A DNA stretch of 64,000 bases from Rhodobacter huangdaonensis. GTDB taxonomy: Bacteria; Pseudomonadota; Alphaproteobacteria; Rhodobacterales; Rhodobacteraceae. The notes beneath the pieces are model-generated. The model saw nothing but the letters and a program-made list of their open reading frames with translations. It ran no database searches and was not told the origin of the DNA. The translations under genes were made by a program, and so were the position numbers. The stretch is from NCBI RefSeq assembly GCF_004022465.1, contig NZ_SAVA01000004.1, positions 310,001 to 374,000 of the forward strand. Direction: 5' to 3'. Below, piece by piece: positions 45,831 through 53,817 of this stretch (within the stretch, counting starts at the first letter, position 1; every line of letters begins with the position of its first letter).

Positions 45831-46457
45831 TCAGTCGAGGGCGAGTTTCGCCGCGAGCCCGCCGAACAGCAGCGCCGCGACCCTGTTCAGCACCCCCATC
45901 CGCCGCGCGAGCCGGGTGCCGAGCCAGCCCGCCGAGGCGCCGTAGCCCATGGTGATCAGGGTGCCGCCGGTGAAGACGATGCCGCCGAGGATCAGCATCT
46001 GCTGCCACAGCGGCCCGATCGCCGGGTCGGTGAACTGCGGCAGGTAGGCCAGCATGAAGAGCGCGACCTTGGGGTTCAGCACATTGGTGATCACGCCACG
46101 GCGGAAGGCGTCACGGGGCAGCAGCGCGCCGCCCACGCTTTCGGGCGGCGGCACCACCGCGCGCCAGCTTTTCACCGCGATCCACAGCAGATAGGCCGCC
46201 CCCGCCCAGCGGACGATGTCGAGCGTGCCGGGATGCGCCGCCACCAGCGCGGCAAGGCCGAAGGCGGTGGCACAGGTGTGGAAGATGCCGCCGATGCCGA
46301 CACCAAAGCCCGCCGCCACCCCGGCCTTCGGCCCGCCCTGCAGCCCCGAGGCGATGGCGAACAGAACATCCGAGCCGGGCGTCAGGTTCAGCACCAGCGC
46401 GCCGGCCAGAAAGGCAAGCAGCGTCGCCGGCGGAAAGGCCATCAAGGTCTCGAGCAT
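45831..46457 (-). CDS. LysE/RhtB-family amino-acid exporter
   Basis: A 208-aa inner-membrane protein with about six hydrophobic segments. The family opening FLAGALVLNLTPGSDVLFAIASGLQGGPKAGVAAG and RRGVITNVLNPKVALFMLAYLPQF are diagnostic. Such proteins export amino acids or related small compounds by proton exchange. It begins 22 bp after ridA, so the two probably form one operon, divergent from the N-heterocycle cluster; it may export a product of that pathway. Confidence 0.9.
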   Translation of the reverse strand: MLETLMAFPPATLLAFLAGALVLNLTPGSDVLFAIASGLQGGPKAGVAAGFGVGIGGIFHTCATAFGLAALVAAHPGTLDIVRWAGAAYLLWIAVKSWRAVVPPPESVGGALLPRDAFRRGVITNVLNPKVALFMLAYLPQFTDPAIGPLWQQMLILGGIVFTGGTLITMGYGASAGWLGTRLARRMGVLNRVAALLFGGLAAKLALD

Positions 46458-46479
46458 GTCGGGGCTCCTTCGGGGCGTT

Positions 46480-46884
46480 TCACCCGACGCTAGCCTGAAG
46501 TGCGGCCGCCGTCACCTCGACTTCGACAAGGAACTCGGCGCGGGTGAAGCCGGTGACGATGACGAGGGTCGAGGCGGGCAGATTGCCCGAGCCCGCCAGC
46601 CATTCGTCGCGCGCCGCCATGTACTCGGGGAAATGCGCCCGATCGGTGACGAAGGCGTTGATCCGGACCACGTCAGCCGGTCCCATTCCCGCCTCGGCGA
46701 GGATCGCGGCGACATTGGCAAAGCACAGCCGGGCCTGTTCGCGCACCGTGGCCGGGGCGACGTCATCGGGGCCGAGGCCGAGCTGGCCCGAGGTCATCAC
46801 CAGCCGCGCGCCGGGCGGCAGCTCGACGCCATGGGCATAGGCGCCGAAGGGCGGGCGGATCGAGGTCGGGGCAAGGGCACGCAT
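46480..46884 (-). CDS. RidA-family enamine/imine deaminase
   Basis: A 134-aa YjgF/RidA-family protein: FGAYAHGVELPPGARLVMTSGQLGLGPD, then ANVAAILAEAGMGPADVVRINAFVTD and FLVEVEVTAAAL. The Arg that binds the substrate carboxylate in RidA is usually near residue 105 in a NARxAxxV-type segment; here the corresponding part (ASTLVIVTGFTRAEFLVEVEV) differs, so the substrate may not be a 2-aminoacrylate. GGAGG precedes the ATG. It faces the ABC/deaminase operon across a palindromic operator. Confidence 0.87.
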   Translation of the reverse strand: MRALAPTSIRPPFGAYAHGVELPPGARLVMTSGQLGLGPDDVAPATVREQARLCFANVAAILAEAGMGPADVVRINAFVTDRAHFPEYMAARDEWLAGSGNLPASTLVIVTGFTRAEFLVEVEVTAAALQASVG

Positions 46885-46979
46885 GGATAACCTCCGGTTG
46901 GTCGGGCGCCGGTTTCTTCGGGTCAGATCCTGCCCCCGGCGCCCGGCGAGAGCCATGCTTCCTGACCAAACGGGCAAAA

Positions 46980-46999
46980 TTTTCGGCATCTGCCGAAAA
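46980..46999. promoter_or_regulatory. 20-bp palindromic operator between ridA and the ABC operon
   Basis: TTTTCGGCATCTGCCGAAAA: perfect nine-base arms about a two-base centre. It lies in the 252-bp divergent gap, 96 bases from the ridA start and 138 from the ABC operon. A weaker GGCAGG/CCTGCC pair (47004-47026) follows. The symmetry suits a dimeric repressor. Confidence 0.7.
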
Positions 47000-47136
47000 C
47001 GCAGGCAGGGGTCGGGAAAACCTGCCCAAAGCCGCGCCGTCTTCTGCCGGCATGCGGGTTTTTGCCGCACCGCCCCCTGAGCATTGCGCCGCGCCCTCCT
47101 AGGCTGGCCGCAGAGAATCACACCCCGGAGCCGCGC

Positions 47137-48120
47137 ATGCGCAAGATTGTCCTTTCCCTGCTTCTGTCGACCGTCGCCACCGCAGCCTCGGCGAACACGG
47201 CGGTGACCTTCGGCACCAACTGGCTGGCCCAGGCCGAGCATGGCGGCTTCTATCAGGCGGTGGCCGATGGCACCTATGCGGCCTGCGGGCTTGACGTGAC
47301 GATCCAGCCGGGCGGGCCGCAGGTGAACAACCGGGCGCTGATGCTGGCGGGCAAGATCGACTTCAACATGGGCGGCAACCTGCTCGAGGAATTCTCGGCG
47401 GTGCAGGAGGGCATCCCGGTCGTCGCCGTCGCCGCGATCTTCCAGAAGGAGCCGCAGGTCATCCTGACCCATCCGGGCGCGGCGAAAAGCTTCGAGGACC
47501 TGAAGACCCTCAAGCTCCTCATCGGCGATGCGGGCTATGCGTCCTATTATCAGTGGATGATCAAGGCCTATGGCTTCACCCCCGAGCAGCGCGAGGTCTA
47601 CACCTTCAACCCCGCGCCCTTCATCGCCGATGAGAAGTCGGGGATGCAGGGCTATCTCTCGTCCGAGCCGCTGATGGTCGAGAAGGAGGGCGGCTTCAAG
47701 CCCGACGTCTGGCTGCTCGCCGATGCCGGCTATTCGACCTATTCGACGCTGATCGAGACCATGGCCGATACTGTCGCGAAGAAGCCCGAGGTGGTGAAGT
47801 GCTTCGTCGATGGCTCGATCAAGGGCTGGTACAATTTCCTTTACGGCGACAACAGCGCCGCGAAGGAGAAGATCAAGAAGGACAACCCCGACATGACCGA
47901 CGAGCAGCTCGCCTTCGGCATCAGCCAGCTGAAGGAGAAGGGGATCGTCGATTCGGGGGATGCGCTTGAGAAGGGCATCGGGGTGATCACCGACGCCCAT
48001 GTGAAGGACTTCTTCGACAAGATGGTCGCGGCCGGGGTCGTGCCCGGCGATCTCGACTACAAGGCCGCCTATACCACCGATTTCGTCGGCGCAGGCGTCG
48101 GCCTTGATCTGAAGAAGTGA
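47137..48120 (+). CDS. NMT1/ThiY-like ABC substrate-binding protein
   Basis: A 327-aa exported protein with signal peptide MRKIVLSLLLSTVATAASA. The mature sequence follows the NMT1/ThiY/SsuA fold: TFGTNWLAQAEHGGFYQAVADGTYAACGLDV, QVNNRALMLAGKIDFNMGGN, LLIGDAGYASYYQWMIKAYG. Members bind pyrimidines, thiamine precursors, taurine or aliphatic sulfonates. With the CodA-like deaminase next in the operon, a nitrogen heterocycle is the likeliest ligand. No TPP-riboswitch signature was found upstream. First gene of a seven-gene cluster. Confidence 0.9.
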   Translation: MRKIVLSLLLSTVATAASANTAVTFGTNWLAQAEHGGFYQAVADGTYAACGLDVTIQPGGPQVNNRALMLAGKIDFNMGGNLLEEFSAVQEGIPVVAVAAIFQKEPQVILTHPGAAKSFEDLKTLKLLIGDAGYASYYQWMIKAYGFTPEQREVYTFNPAPFIADEKSGMQGYLSSEPLMVEKEGGFKPDVWLLADAGYSTYSTLIETMADTVAKKPEVVKCFVDGSIKGWYNFLYGDNSAAKEKIKKDNPDMTDEQLAFGISQLKEKGIVDSGDALEKGIGVITDAHVKDFFDKMVAAGVVPGDLDYKAAYTTDFVGAGVGLDLKK

Positions 48121-48177
48121 TCTTCCCGGGGCGGGCCTATGGTGGCCCGCCCGAACCTTTTCCGAGACGAGGCACCG

Positions 48178-48966
48178 ATGGTGGTGACCTGGCGCAAGCC
48201 GAAACCGCTGGGCAAGCGGGCGAAACTTCTGGAGATGGCCGCGGTCGACAAGGCCTTCGCCGGGGGCACGCTGGCGCTCAGGGAGATGAACCTGACCGTG
48301 AACGAGGGCGATTTCATCTCGCTTCTCGGGCCTTCGGGCTGCGGCAAGTCGACGGCGCTGCGGCTGATTGCCGGGCTGATGCATCCGACGCGCGGGCAGA
48401 TCCGCTGGGAGGGCGGCGAGGCCGAGATCGGCGTCGTCTTCCAGGAGCCGACGCTGATGCCCTGGGCGACGGTCGAGCAGAACGTCTATCTGCCCTTCCG
48501 CCTGAAGGGGCAGAGCTTCGTGCAGGTGCGCGACGACATCCACCTGGCGCTGAAGCTGGTCGGGCTCGAGGCCTTCGCGAAATCCTATCCGCGCGAGCTC
48601 TCGGGCGGGATGAAGATGCGGGTCTCGATCGCGCGGGCGATGGTGACGCGGCCGCGACTGATCCTGATGGACGAGCCCTTCGCCGCACTGGACGAGATCA
48701 CCCGCCACAAGCTGAACAAGGATCTGCTCGAGCTGAAGGAAAAGATCGCTTCGACGGTGATCTTCGTCACCCATTCGGTGTTCGAATCGGTGTTTCTGAG
48801 CGACCGCATCGTGGTGATGGCGGCCCGGCCCGGCCGGGTCTCGACCGAGCTGACCGTCGATGCGCCCTATCCGCGCGGCGAGGATTTCCGCACCTCGGCC
48901 GATTATGCCGCGCTGTGCCGCACCGCCTCGGATGCGCTCCATGCCGCGATGGGAGAGACCGCATGA
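48178..48966 (+). CDS. ABC transporter ATPase (TauB/SsuB/ThiZ type)
   Basis: A 262-aa ATPase: Walker A LLGPSGCGKST, Q-loop VVFQEPTLMPWATVEQNV, signature LSGGMKMRVSIARA, Walker B LILMDEPFAALDEI and His switch VTHSVFESVFLSDRI. The extended N-terminus (VVTWRKPKPLGKRAK) precedes the core. GAGG lies before ATG 48178; a further upstream ATG at 48139 lacks this. Couples ATP hydrolysis to the permease encoded next. Confidence 0.93.
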   Translation: MVVTWRKPKPLGKRAKLLEMAAVDKAFAGGTLALREMNLTVNEGDFISLLGPSGCGKSTALRLIAGLMHPTRGQIRWEGGEAEIGVVFQEPTLMPWATVEQNVYLPFRLKGQSFVQVRDDIHLALKLVGLEAFAKSYPRELSGGMKMRVSIARAMVTRPRLILMDEPFAALDEITRHKLNKDLLELKEKIASTVIFVTHSVFESVFLSDRIVVMAARPGRVSTELTVDAPYPRGEDFRTSADYAALCRTASDALHAAMGETA

Positions 48967-49823
48967 GCCTTGCCGATCCCGCCCTCGAGCTGACCGCGCC
49001 GGTCGATGCCGACGAGCTGGCCCGCGCCCGCGCCCGGCGGCGCGAGCGGGTGCTGCGCTGGCTGCTGCCGAGCATCACCGTGGTGCTGCTGATCGTGCTG
49101 TGGGACCGCATCGTCGTCTGGAACGAGATCCCGCATTACATCCTGCCGGGGCCCGGCCTTGTTGCGCAAACGCTGGTCAAGGACGCGCCGATCCTGCTGC
49201 CGGCGCTTGGCGTCACGCAGCAGATCACGCTGATGGCGCTTGCGGTCGCGGTGCTGGGCGGCGTGGGGCTTGCGGTGCTCTTCAGTCTCAGCCGCTGGGC
49301 CGAGATGTGTTTCTACCCCTTCGCGGTGATCTTGCAGGTCACCCCGGTCGTCTCGATCGCGCCGCTGATCTTCATCTATGTCGACAACCGGCTGGCGGGG
49401 CTCTTGCTCTGCGCCTGGATCGTCGCCTTCTTCCCGATCCTGTCGAACACCACGCTCGGGCTGAATTCGACCGACCACAATTTGCGCGACCTCTACCGGA
49501 TCTATGGCGCCACCCGCTGGCAGCGGCTGCGCTATCTGCAGATCCCGACGGCGCTGCCCTATTTCCTTGGCGGGCTGCGCATCGCCGGCGGGCTGAGCCT
49601 GATTGGTGCGGTGGTGGCGGAATATGTCGCGGGCACCGGCGGCATCGGCTCGGGCCTGGCCTTCCGCATCCTCGAGGCGGGATACCGGCTGAACATCCCG
49701 CGGATGTTCGCGGCGCTCGCCCTCATTGCGCTGACCGGCGTCGTCATCTTCGCGGTGCTGAGCCTGGTGACGCACCTGATGCTTCACAAATGGCACGAGA
49801 GTGCCATCAAACGGGAGAATTGA
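48963..49823 (+). CDS. ABC transporter permease (SsuC/TauC/ThiX type)
   Basis: A 286-aa inner-membrane protein with six predicted helices. The EAA loop is DHNLRDLYRIYGATRWQRLRYLQIPTALPYFLGGLRI, and the family pattern FPILSNTTLGLNS precedes it. It overlaps the ATPase gene by four bases and the deaminase gene by three, so the three are translated as a unit. Only one permease gene is present; it should function as a homodimer. Confidence 0.93.
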   Translation: MSLADPALELTAPVDADELARARARRRERVLRWLLPSITVVLLIVLWDRIVVWNEIPHYILPGPGLVAQTLVKDAPILLPALGVTQQITLMALAVAVLGGVGLAVLFSLSRWAEMCFYPFAVILQVTPVVSIAPLIFIYVDNRLAGLLLCAWIVAFFPILSNTTLGLNSTDHNLRDLYRIYGATRWQRLRYLQIPTALPYFLGGLRIAGGLSLIGAVVAEYVAGTGGIGSGLAFRILEAGYRLNIPRMFAALALIALTGVVIFAVLSLVTHLMLHKWHESAIKREN

Positions 49824-51091
49824 TGGATTTTTGCGTTCTGCCCAGCGGCACGTATCGTCTGATCAATCTGAAAACCCCGGCCTGCCTCCTCGGACAAGAG
49901 GGCGACCTCGCCCAGATCGACCTGGCCATCTCGGATGGCCGGATCGTCGCGGCGGTGCCGCCCGACGCGCCTGTGGTGGACATGGCCGGCAAGATGGTTT
50001 TTCCGGCCTTCGTCGACATGCACACGCATCTCGACAAGGGCCATATCTGGCCGCGCGCGGCGAACCCCGACGGCACGTTCGAGGGGGCGCTGGCCACCGT
50101 CGGCGCCGACCGGGTGGCGAACTGGTCGGCCGAGGACGTGCGCGCGCGGATGGAGTTTGCGCTGCGCTGTGCCTGGGCGCATGGCACGCGCGCGGTCCGC
50201 ACCCATCTCGACAGCCTCGCGCCGCAGGACGCAATCTCCTTCCCGGTCTTCGCCGAGCTGCGCGAGGACTGGGCGGGCCGGATCGCGCTGCAGGGCGCAT
50301 GCCTCGTGCCGATCGACAGCGTCGAGGAGGGCGGCCCCTTCGGCCGCACCGCGGCGATCGTCGCAGGTTCGGGCGGCGTGCTCGGCGCCGTCACCTATCC
50401 GGTCCCCGACCTGCGCCGGCGGCTGCGGGTGTTCTTCGACCACGCGGCGCGGCGCGGGCTGCAGGCCGACTTCCACGTCGACGAGACCGGCGATGCCTCG
50501 GTCGCGACGCTGAAGGTGATCGCCGAGGTGGCGCTGGAGGTGGGCTTCGACGCGCCGGTGACGGTGGGGCATTGCTGCTCGCTCGCCGTGCAGCCCGAGG
50601 CCGAGGCGGCGCGCACGCTCGACCTTGTGGCCAGGGCCGGGCTGAACGTCGTCAGCCTGCCGATGTGCAACATGTATCTGCAGGACCGCACGCCCGGCCG
50701 CACGCCGCGCTGGCGCGGGGTGACGCTGGTGCACGAGATGGCGGCGCGCGGCATCAATGTCAGCTTTGCCTCCGACAACACCCGCGATCCGTTCTATGCC
50801 TATGGCGATCTCGACATGATCGAGGTGATGCGCGAGGCGACGCGGATCTCGCATCTCGACCACGCGGGCACCGACTGGCCGCGCGCCTTCACCGCGAACC
50901 CCGCCCGCGCCTGCGGCATTGACGCGCCCTCGCTTGCCCCGGGCGCGCCCGCCGATCTGGTGATCTGCCGCGCCCGCAGCTGGACCGAGCTCTTCGCCCG
51001 CCCGCAGGCCGACCGCATCGTGCTGCGCGCCGGCCGGCAGATCGACCGCACCCTTCCCGATTATTCCGAACTCGACGGACTGATGACATGA
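49823..51091 (+). CDS. CodA-like cytosine deaminase-family amidohydrolase
   Basis: A 422-aa metal hydrolase. Alignment by eye to E. coli CodA keeps all metal and catalytic positions: the HxH of VDMHTHLDKGH, His-x-Asp-Glu in ADFHVDETGD, His of VTVGHCCSL and the Asp in FASDNTRDPFYAYGDLDMIEV. Substrate-pocket neighbours differ from CodA (for example THLDKGH), so another imino heterocycle such as creatinine, an isopterin or a modified pyrimidine may be deaminated. The ATG overlaps the permease stop, linking deamination to uptake. Confidence 0.9.
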   Translation: MDFCVLPSGTYRLINLKTPACLLGQEGDLAQIDLAISDGRIVAAVPPDAPVVDMAGKMVFPAFVDMHTHLDKGHIWPRAANPDGTFEGALATVGADRVANWSAEDVRARMEFALRCAWAHGTRAVRTHLDSLAPQDAISFPVFAELREDWAGRIALQGACLVPIDSVEEGGPFGRTAAIVAGSGGVLGAVTYPVPDLRRRLRVFFDHAARRGLQADFHVDETGDASVATLKVIAEVALEVGFDAPVTVGHCCSLAVQPEAEAARTLDLVARAGLNVVSLPMCNMYLQDRTPGRTPRWRGVTLVHEMAARGINVSFASDNTRDPFYAYGDLDMIEVMREATRISHLDHAGTDWPRAFTANPARACGIDAPSLAPGAPADLVICRARSWTELFARPQADRIVLRAGRQIDRTLPDYSELDGLMT

Positions 51092-52482
51092 ACATTGATG
51101 CTGCAAAGGCCGCGCTCGCCGATCTCGAGCTTGACGACAATCCCGCCTCGATCCGCTCGAAAAGCCGGGATTTCTTCTGGTATTCGCCGGTGCTGAAGGC
51201 GCGGCTCGATCACGTCGTCGCCGATTTCGTCGTCTCGCCGCGCGACGAGGCCGAGGTGATCGAGGTGCTGCGGACCTGTTACGCCCATGACGTGCCGGTC
51301 ACCGTGCGCGGCGCCGGCACCGGCAATTACGGTCAGGCGATGCCGCTGGCGGGCGGCTGCGTGATGCATCTGAAGAACATGAACCGGATCCGCGAGATCG
51401 CCCCCGGCCGGGTGGTGGCGGAACCGGGCATCGTGATCCGCGACCTCGATGCGCAGACGAAGGCGCAGTCCGGGCAGGAGCTGCGGATGATGCCCTCGAC
51501 CGCCGCCACGGCGACGCTCGGCGGTTTCATCGCCGGCGGCTCGGGTGGCGTGGGCTCGGTGCGTTGGGGCGCGCTGCGCGATCTGGGCAATATCCTGCGG
51601 CTGCGCGTGGTCTCGATGGAGGCCGAACCGCAGATCCACGAATTCACCGGCGAGGAGCTGCACCGGGTCAGCCACGCCTATGGCACGAACGGCATCATCA
51701 CCGAGATCGAGATGCCGCTCGCCCCGGCCTATGACTGGGTCTCGACCGTTCTGACCTTCCCCGATTTCGCCGAGGCCGCGCGCTTTGGCGCCGAACTCGC
51801 GGCCGAGGACGGGATTCTGGTCAAGCTCGTCACCGTCTGCGAGGCGCCGATCGCTGCGCAGTACTTCCAGCGCTTCAAGGGCCATGTCGACGCGGGCGAC
51901 ACCACCTTGCAGCTGATGGTCGCGCCGCAGTCGATGCCGGCGCTCGAGACCTTCCTCGCGCGCTGGCCGGCGGGCCGGATGATCTTCCGCTCGGACGCGA
52001 ACGACTGGAGCCGCGACCCGGGCGTCGCCTATGAATACGGCTGGAACCACACCACGCTGCGCGCGCTGAAGGTCGATCCCGACATCACCTATCTGCAGGT
52101 GCGCTATCATGGCGCCGATTTCCTCGAGGTGATCGAGGCGGTCCGTGCCCGTTTCGGCGCCGAGCTGATGCAGCACCTCGAGGTGATGCGCGAGCATGGC
52201 CAGGTGATCTATGCCGGGCTGACCATGGTGCGGTTCACCACCGAGGAACGGCTCGAGGAGATCGTGCGCGAGCACGAGGAGATGGGCGCGATGATCTTCA
52301 ACCCGCACCGCTACACGCTGGAAGAAGGCGGGCGGCAGTCGGCCGACGCGCGCCAGCTTGCCTTCAAGCGCGAGGCGGATCCGAAGGGACTTCTGAACCC
52401 CGGCAAGATGATCGCCTGGGACGTGCCGGACTGGGGCTACGAGACGATCTATGCCTATGCCGGGATGAGGGCGGCGGAATGA
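51088..52482 (+). CDS. FAD-binding (VAO/PCMH-type) oxidoreductase
   Basis: A 464-aa flavoprotein with the FAD_binding_4 domain: VVSPRDEAEVIEVLRTCYAHDVPVTVRGAGTGNYGQAMPLAGG, then MMPSTAATATLGGFIAGGSGGVGSVRWGALRD. The C-terminal half binds substrate and ends in DPKGLLNPGKMI, as in the GlcD group. No extra Fe-S domain or signal peptide is seen. The ATG overlaps the deaminase stop (ATGA). It may oxidise the heterocycle or a ring-opened product; the electron acceptor is not evident. Confidence 0.88.
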   Translation: MNIDAAKAALADLELDDNPASIRSKSRDFFWYSPVLKARLDHVVADFVVSPRDEAEVIEVLRTCYAHDVPVTVRGAGTGNYGQAMPLAGGCVMHLKNMNRIREIAPGRVVAEPGIVIRDLDAQTKAQSGQELRMMPSTAATATLGGFIAGGSGGVGSVRWGALRDLGNILRLRVVSMEAEPQIHEFTGEELHRVSHAYGTNGIITEIEMPLAPAYDWVSTVLTFPDFAEAARFGAELAAEDGILVKLVTVCEAPIAAQYFQRFKGHVDAGDTTLQLMVAPQSMPALETFLARWPAGRMIFRSDANDWSRDPGVAYEYGWNHTTLRALKVDPDITYLQVRYHGADFLEVIEAVRARFGAELMQHLEVMREHGQVIYAGLTMVRFTTEERLEEIVREHEEMGAMIFNPHRYTLEEGGRQSADARQLAFKREADPKGLLNPGKMIAWDVPDWGYETIYAYAGMRAAE

Positions 52483-52511
52483 CCGGCGCCGGCACCTGCG
52501 GCAGGGGGCAG

Positions 52512-52570
52512 AGTGAGGAGTTGGGCCAAGAAAAAGCCGCTCTGCCTTTCCTTGGAAAAATACTCCCGCC
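52512..52570. repeat. Palindromic intergenic repeat, type 1, copy B
   Basis: Lies inside the operon between the FAD oxidoreductase and the first flavodoxin-fold gene. TTGGGCCAAGAAAAAGCCG (52521-52539) is identical to copy A, and the right arm CCTTGGAAAAATACTC is also shared. The left arm has GAGGAG where copy A has GAGTAT, so its symmetry is imperfect. Confidence 0.8.
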
Positions 52571-52609
52571 GGAGGCGTCCGCGGGCGGGGCCGGGAGCGG
52601 AGGGCGGGG

Positions 52610-53191
52610 ATGACGCGCGCGCTGGTCCTTTTCGCCCATCCCTGCGCCGAAAGCTTCTCGGCGGCGCTGCACCGGCACGTGTGCGATACGCTTTCGGCGC
52701 GGGGCTGGCAGGTCGACGATTGCGATCTCTACGCCGAGGGCTTTGCGCCGGTGCTGAGCGCGGCCGAGCGGCGCGGCTATCACGACATCGGGCCGAACCT
52801 CGATCCGGTGGCGGGTCACGTTGCGCGGCTGCGCGCCGCCGAGGCGCTGGTGCTGGTGTTCCCGGTCTGGAACATGGGCTATCCGGCGATCCTGAAGGGG
52901 TTTCTCGACCGGGTGTTCCTGCCCGGCGTGTCGTTTCGGATGGAGAACGGCCAGACCGTGCCGAACCTCACCCATATCCGCCGGCTTGCCGCGGTGACGA
53001 CCTATGGCGGCTCGCGCTGGCGCACCTTTCTGGCGGGCGATCCGCCGCGTCGGCTGGTCACCCGCCATCTGCGCTACATCACCCGGCCCGAGCGTTTCCG
53101 CTTCCTCGCGTTGCATGACATGAACCGCGTGACCGAGGCCGGGCGCGCGGCCTTCCTGACCCGCGTCGGCCGCGCGATGGAGGCGTTCTGA
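52610..53191 (+). CDS. NAD(P)H-dependent flavodoxin-fold oxidoreductase (first of a tandem pair)
   Basis: A 193-aa protein of the Flavodoxin_2/MdaB-NQO family: ALVLFAHPCAESFSAALHRH at the FMN/FAD phosphate site, LVLVFPVWNMGYPAILKGFLDRVFLPGVSF, and a DLYAEGFAPVLSAAER loop. It should reduce quinones, nitro groups or flavins at the expense of NAD(P)H. It abuts the next gene, a clear paralogue, and may form a heterodimer with it. About 130 bp, containing a repeat, separates it from the FAD enzyme. Confidence 0.9.
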   Translation: MTRALVLFAHPCAESFSAALHRHVCDTLSARGWQVDDCDLYAEGFAPVLSAAERRGYHDIGPNLDPVAGHVARLRAAEALVLVFPVWNMGYPAILKGFLDRVFLPGVSFRMENGQTVPNLTHIRRLAAVTTYGGSRWRTFLAGDPPRRLVTRHLRYITRPERFRFLALHDMNRVTEAGRAAFLTRVGRAMEAF

Positions 53192-53817
53192 TGCGCGCGC
53201 TTGTCGTCTATTGTCACCCGCGCGCCGACAGCTTCAACGCCGCCGTGCGCGACGTGGTGCTGGAAAAGCTGGCCGCCGCCGGGGCCGAGACCCGGCTGAT
53301 CGACCTTTACGCCGAGGGCTTCGAGCCGGTGATGTCGGGGCCCGAGAACGCCGCCTATCTCGACCTGACGATCGGCACCGATCACATGGCCGCTCATGTC
53401 GCGGCGATCCGCTGGTGCGACACGCTGATCTTCGTCTATCCGACCTGGTGGTACGGGCTGCCGGCGATGCTGAAGGGGTGGCTCGACCGGGTGCTGCTGC
53501 CGGACGTGGCCTTCCTGATGCCCGAGGGCGAGAACGGCACGATCCGCCCGGGGCTGCGCCACATCACCCGGCTTGGCGTCTTCACCACCGGCGGCGCCTC
53601 GCGGCTGCTGACCTTCTTCGTCGGAGCGCCGGGGCGACGCACGCTGCTGCGCGGGCTTGGGCTCTTGTGCAAGCCCGGCAAGCGCACCGCCTTCGCCATG
53701 CATTACCTGATGGACAGTTCCACCCCGAAAACCCGCGCGCGGCACCTGCAACGGGTCGCGCGCCAGATGGACCGGCTGATCGGGCCGGTGCCGCAACGAC
53801 AGGAGGTCAAGGCATGA
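53191..53817 (+). CDS. NAD(P)H-dependent flavodoxin-fold oxidoreductase (second of the pair)
   Basis: A 208-aa paralogue of the preceding protein: ALVVYCHPRADSFNAAVRDVV, LIFVYPTWWYGLPAMLKGWLDRVLLPDVAF and the shared loop DLYAEGFEPVMSGPEN. Trp-rich FVYPTWWYG differs from VFPVWNMG in the first copy, suggesting different flavin-side pockets. The start overlaps the upstream stop by one base and its end overlaps the creatininase ATG. Confidence 0.9.
   Translation: MRALVVYCHPRADSFNAAVRDVVLEKLAAAGAETRLIDLYAEGFEPVMSGPENAAYLDLTIGTDHMAAHVAAIRWCDTLIFVYPTWWYGLPAMLKGWLDRVLLPDVAFLMPEGENGTIRPGLRHITRLGVFTTGGASRLLTFFVGAPGRRTLLRGLGLLCKPGKRTAFAMHYLMDSSTPKTRARHLQRVARQMDRLIGPVPQRQEVKA

Noticed and set aside
46885..47136. 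TPP riboswitch upstream of the NMT1-type binding protein
   Set aside because: The conserved CTGAGA and CCTGATCTGGATAATGCC-like elements were sought and not found.
46480..48942. An 820-codon open frame on the minus strand extending from ridA across the ABC genes
   Set aside because: Only the last 134 codons match a family (RidA) and have a ribosome site; the remainder is an antisense shadow of strongly supported genes, common in high-G+C DNA.
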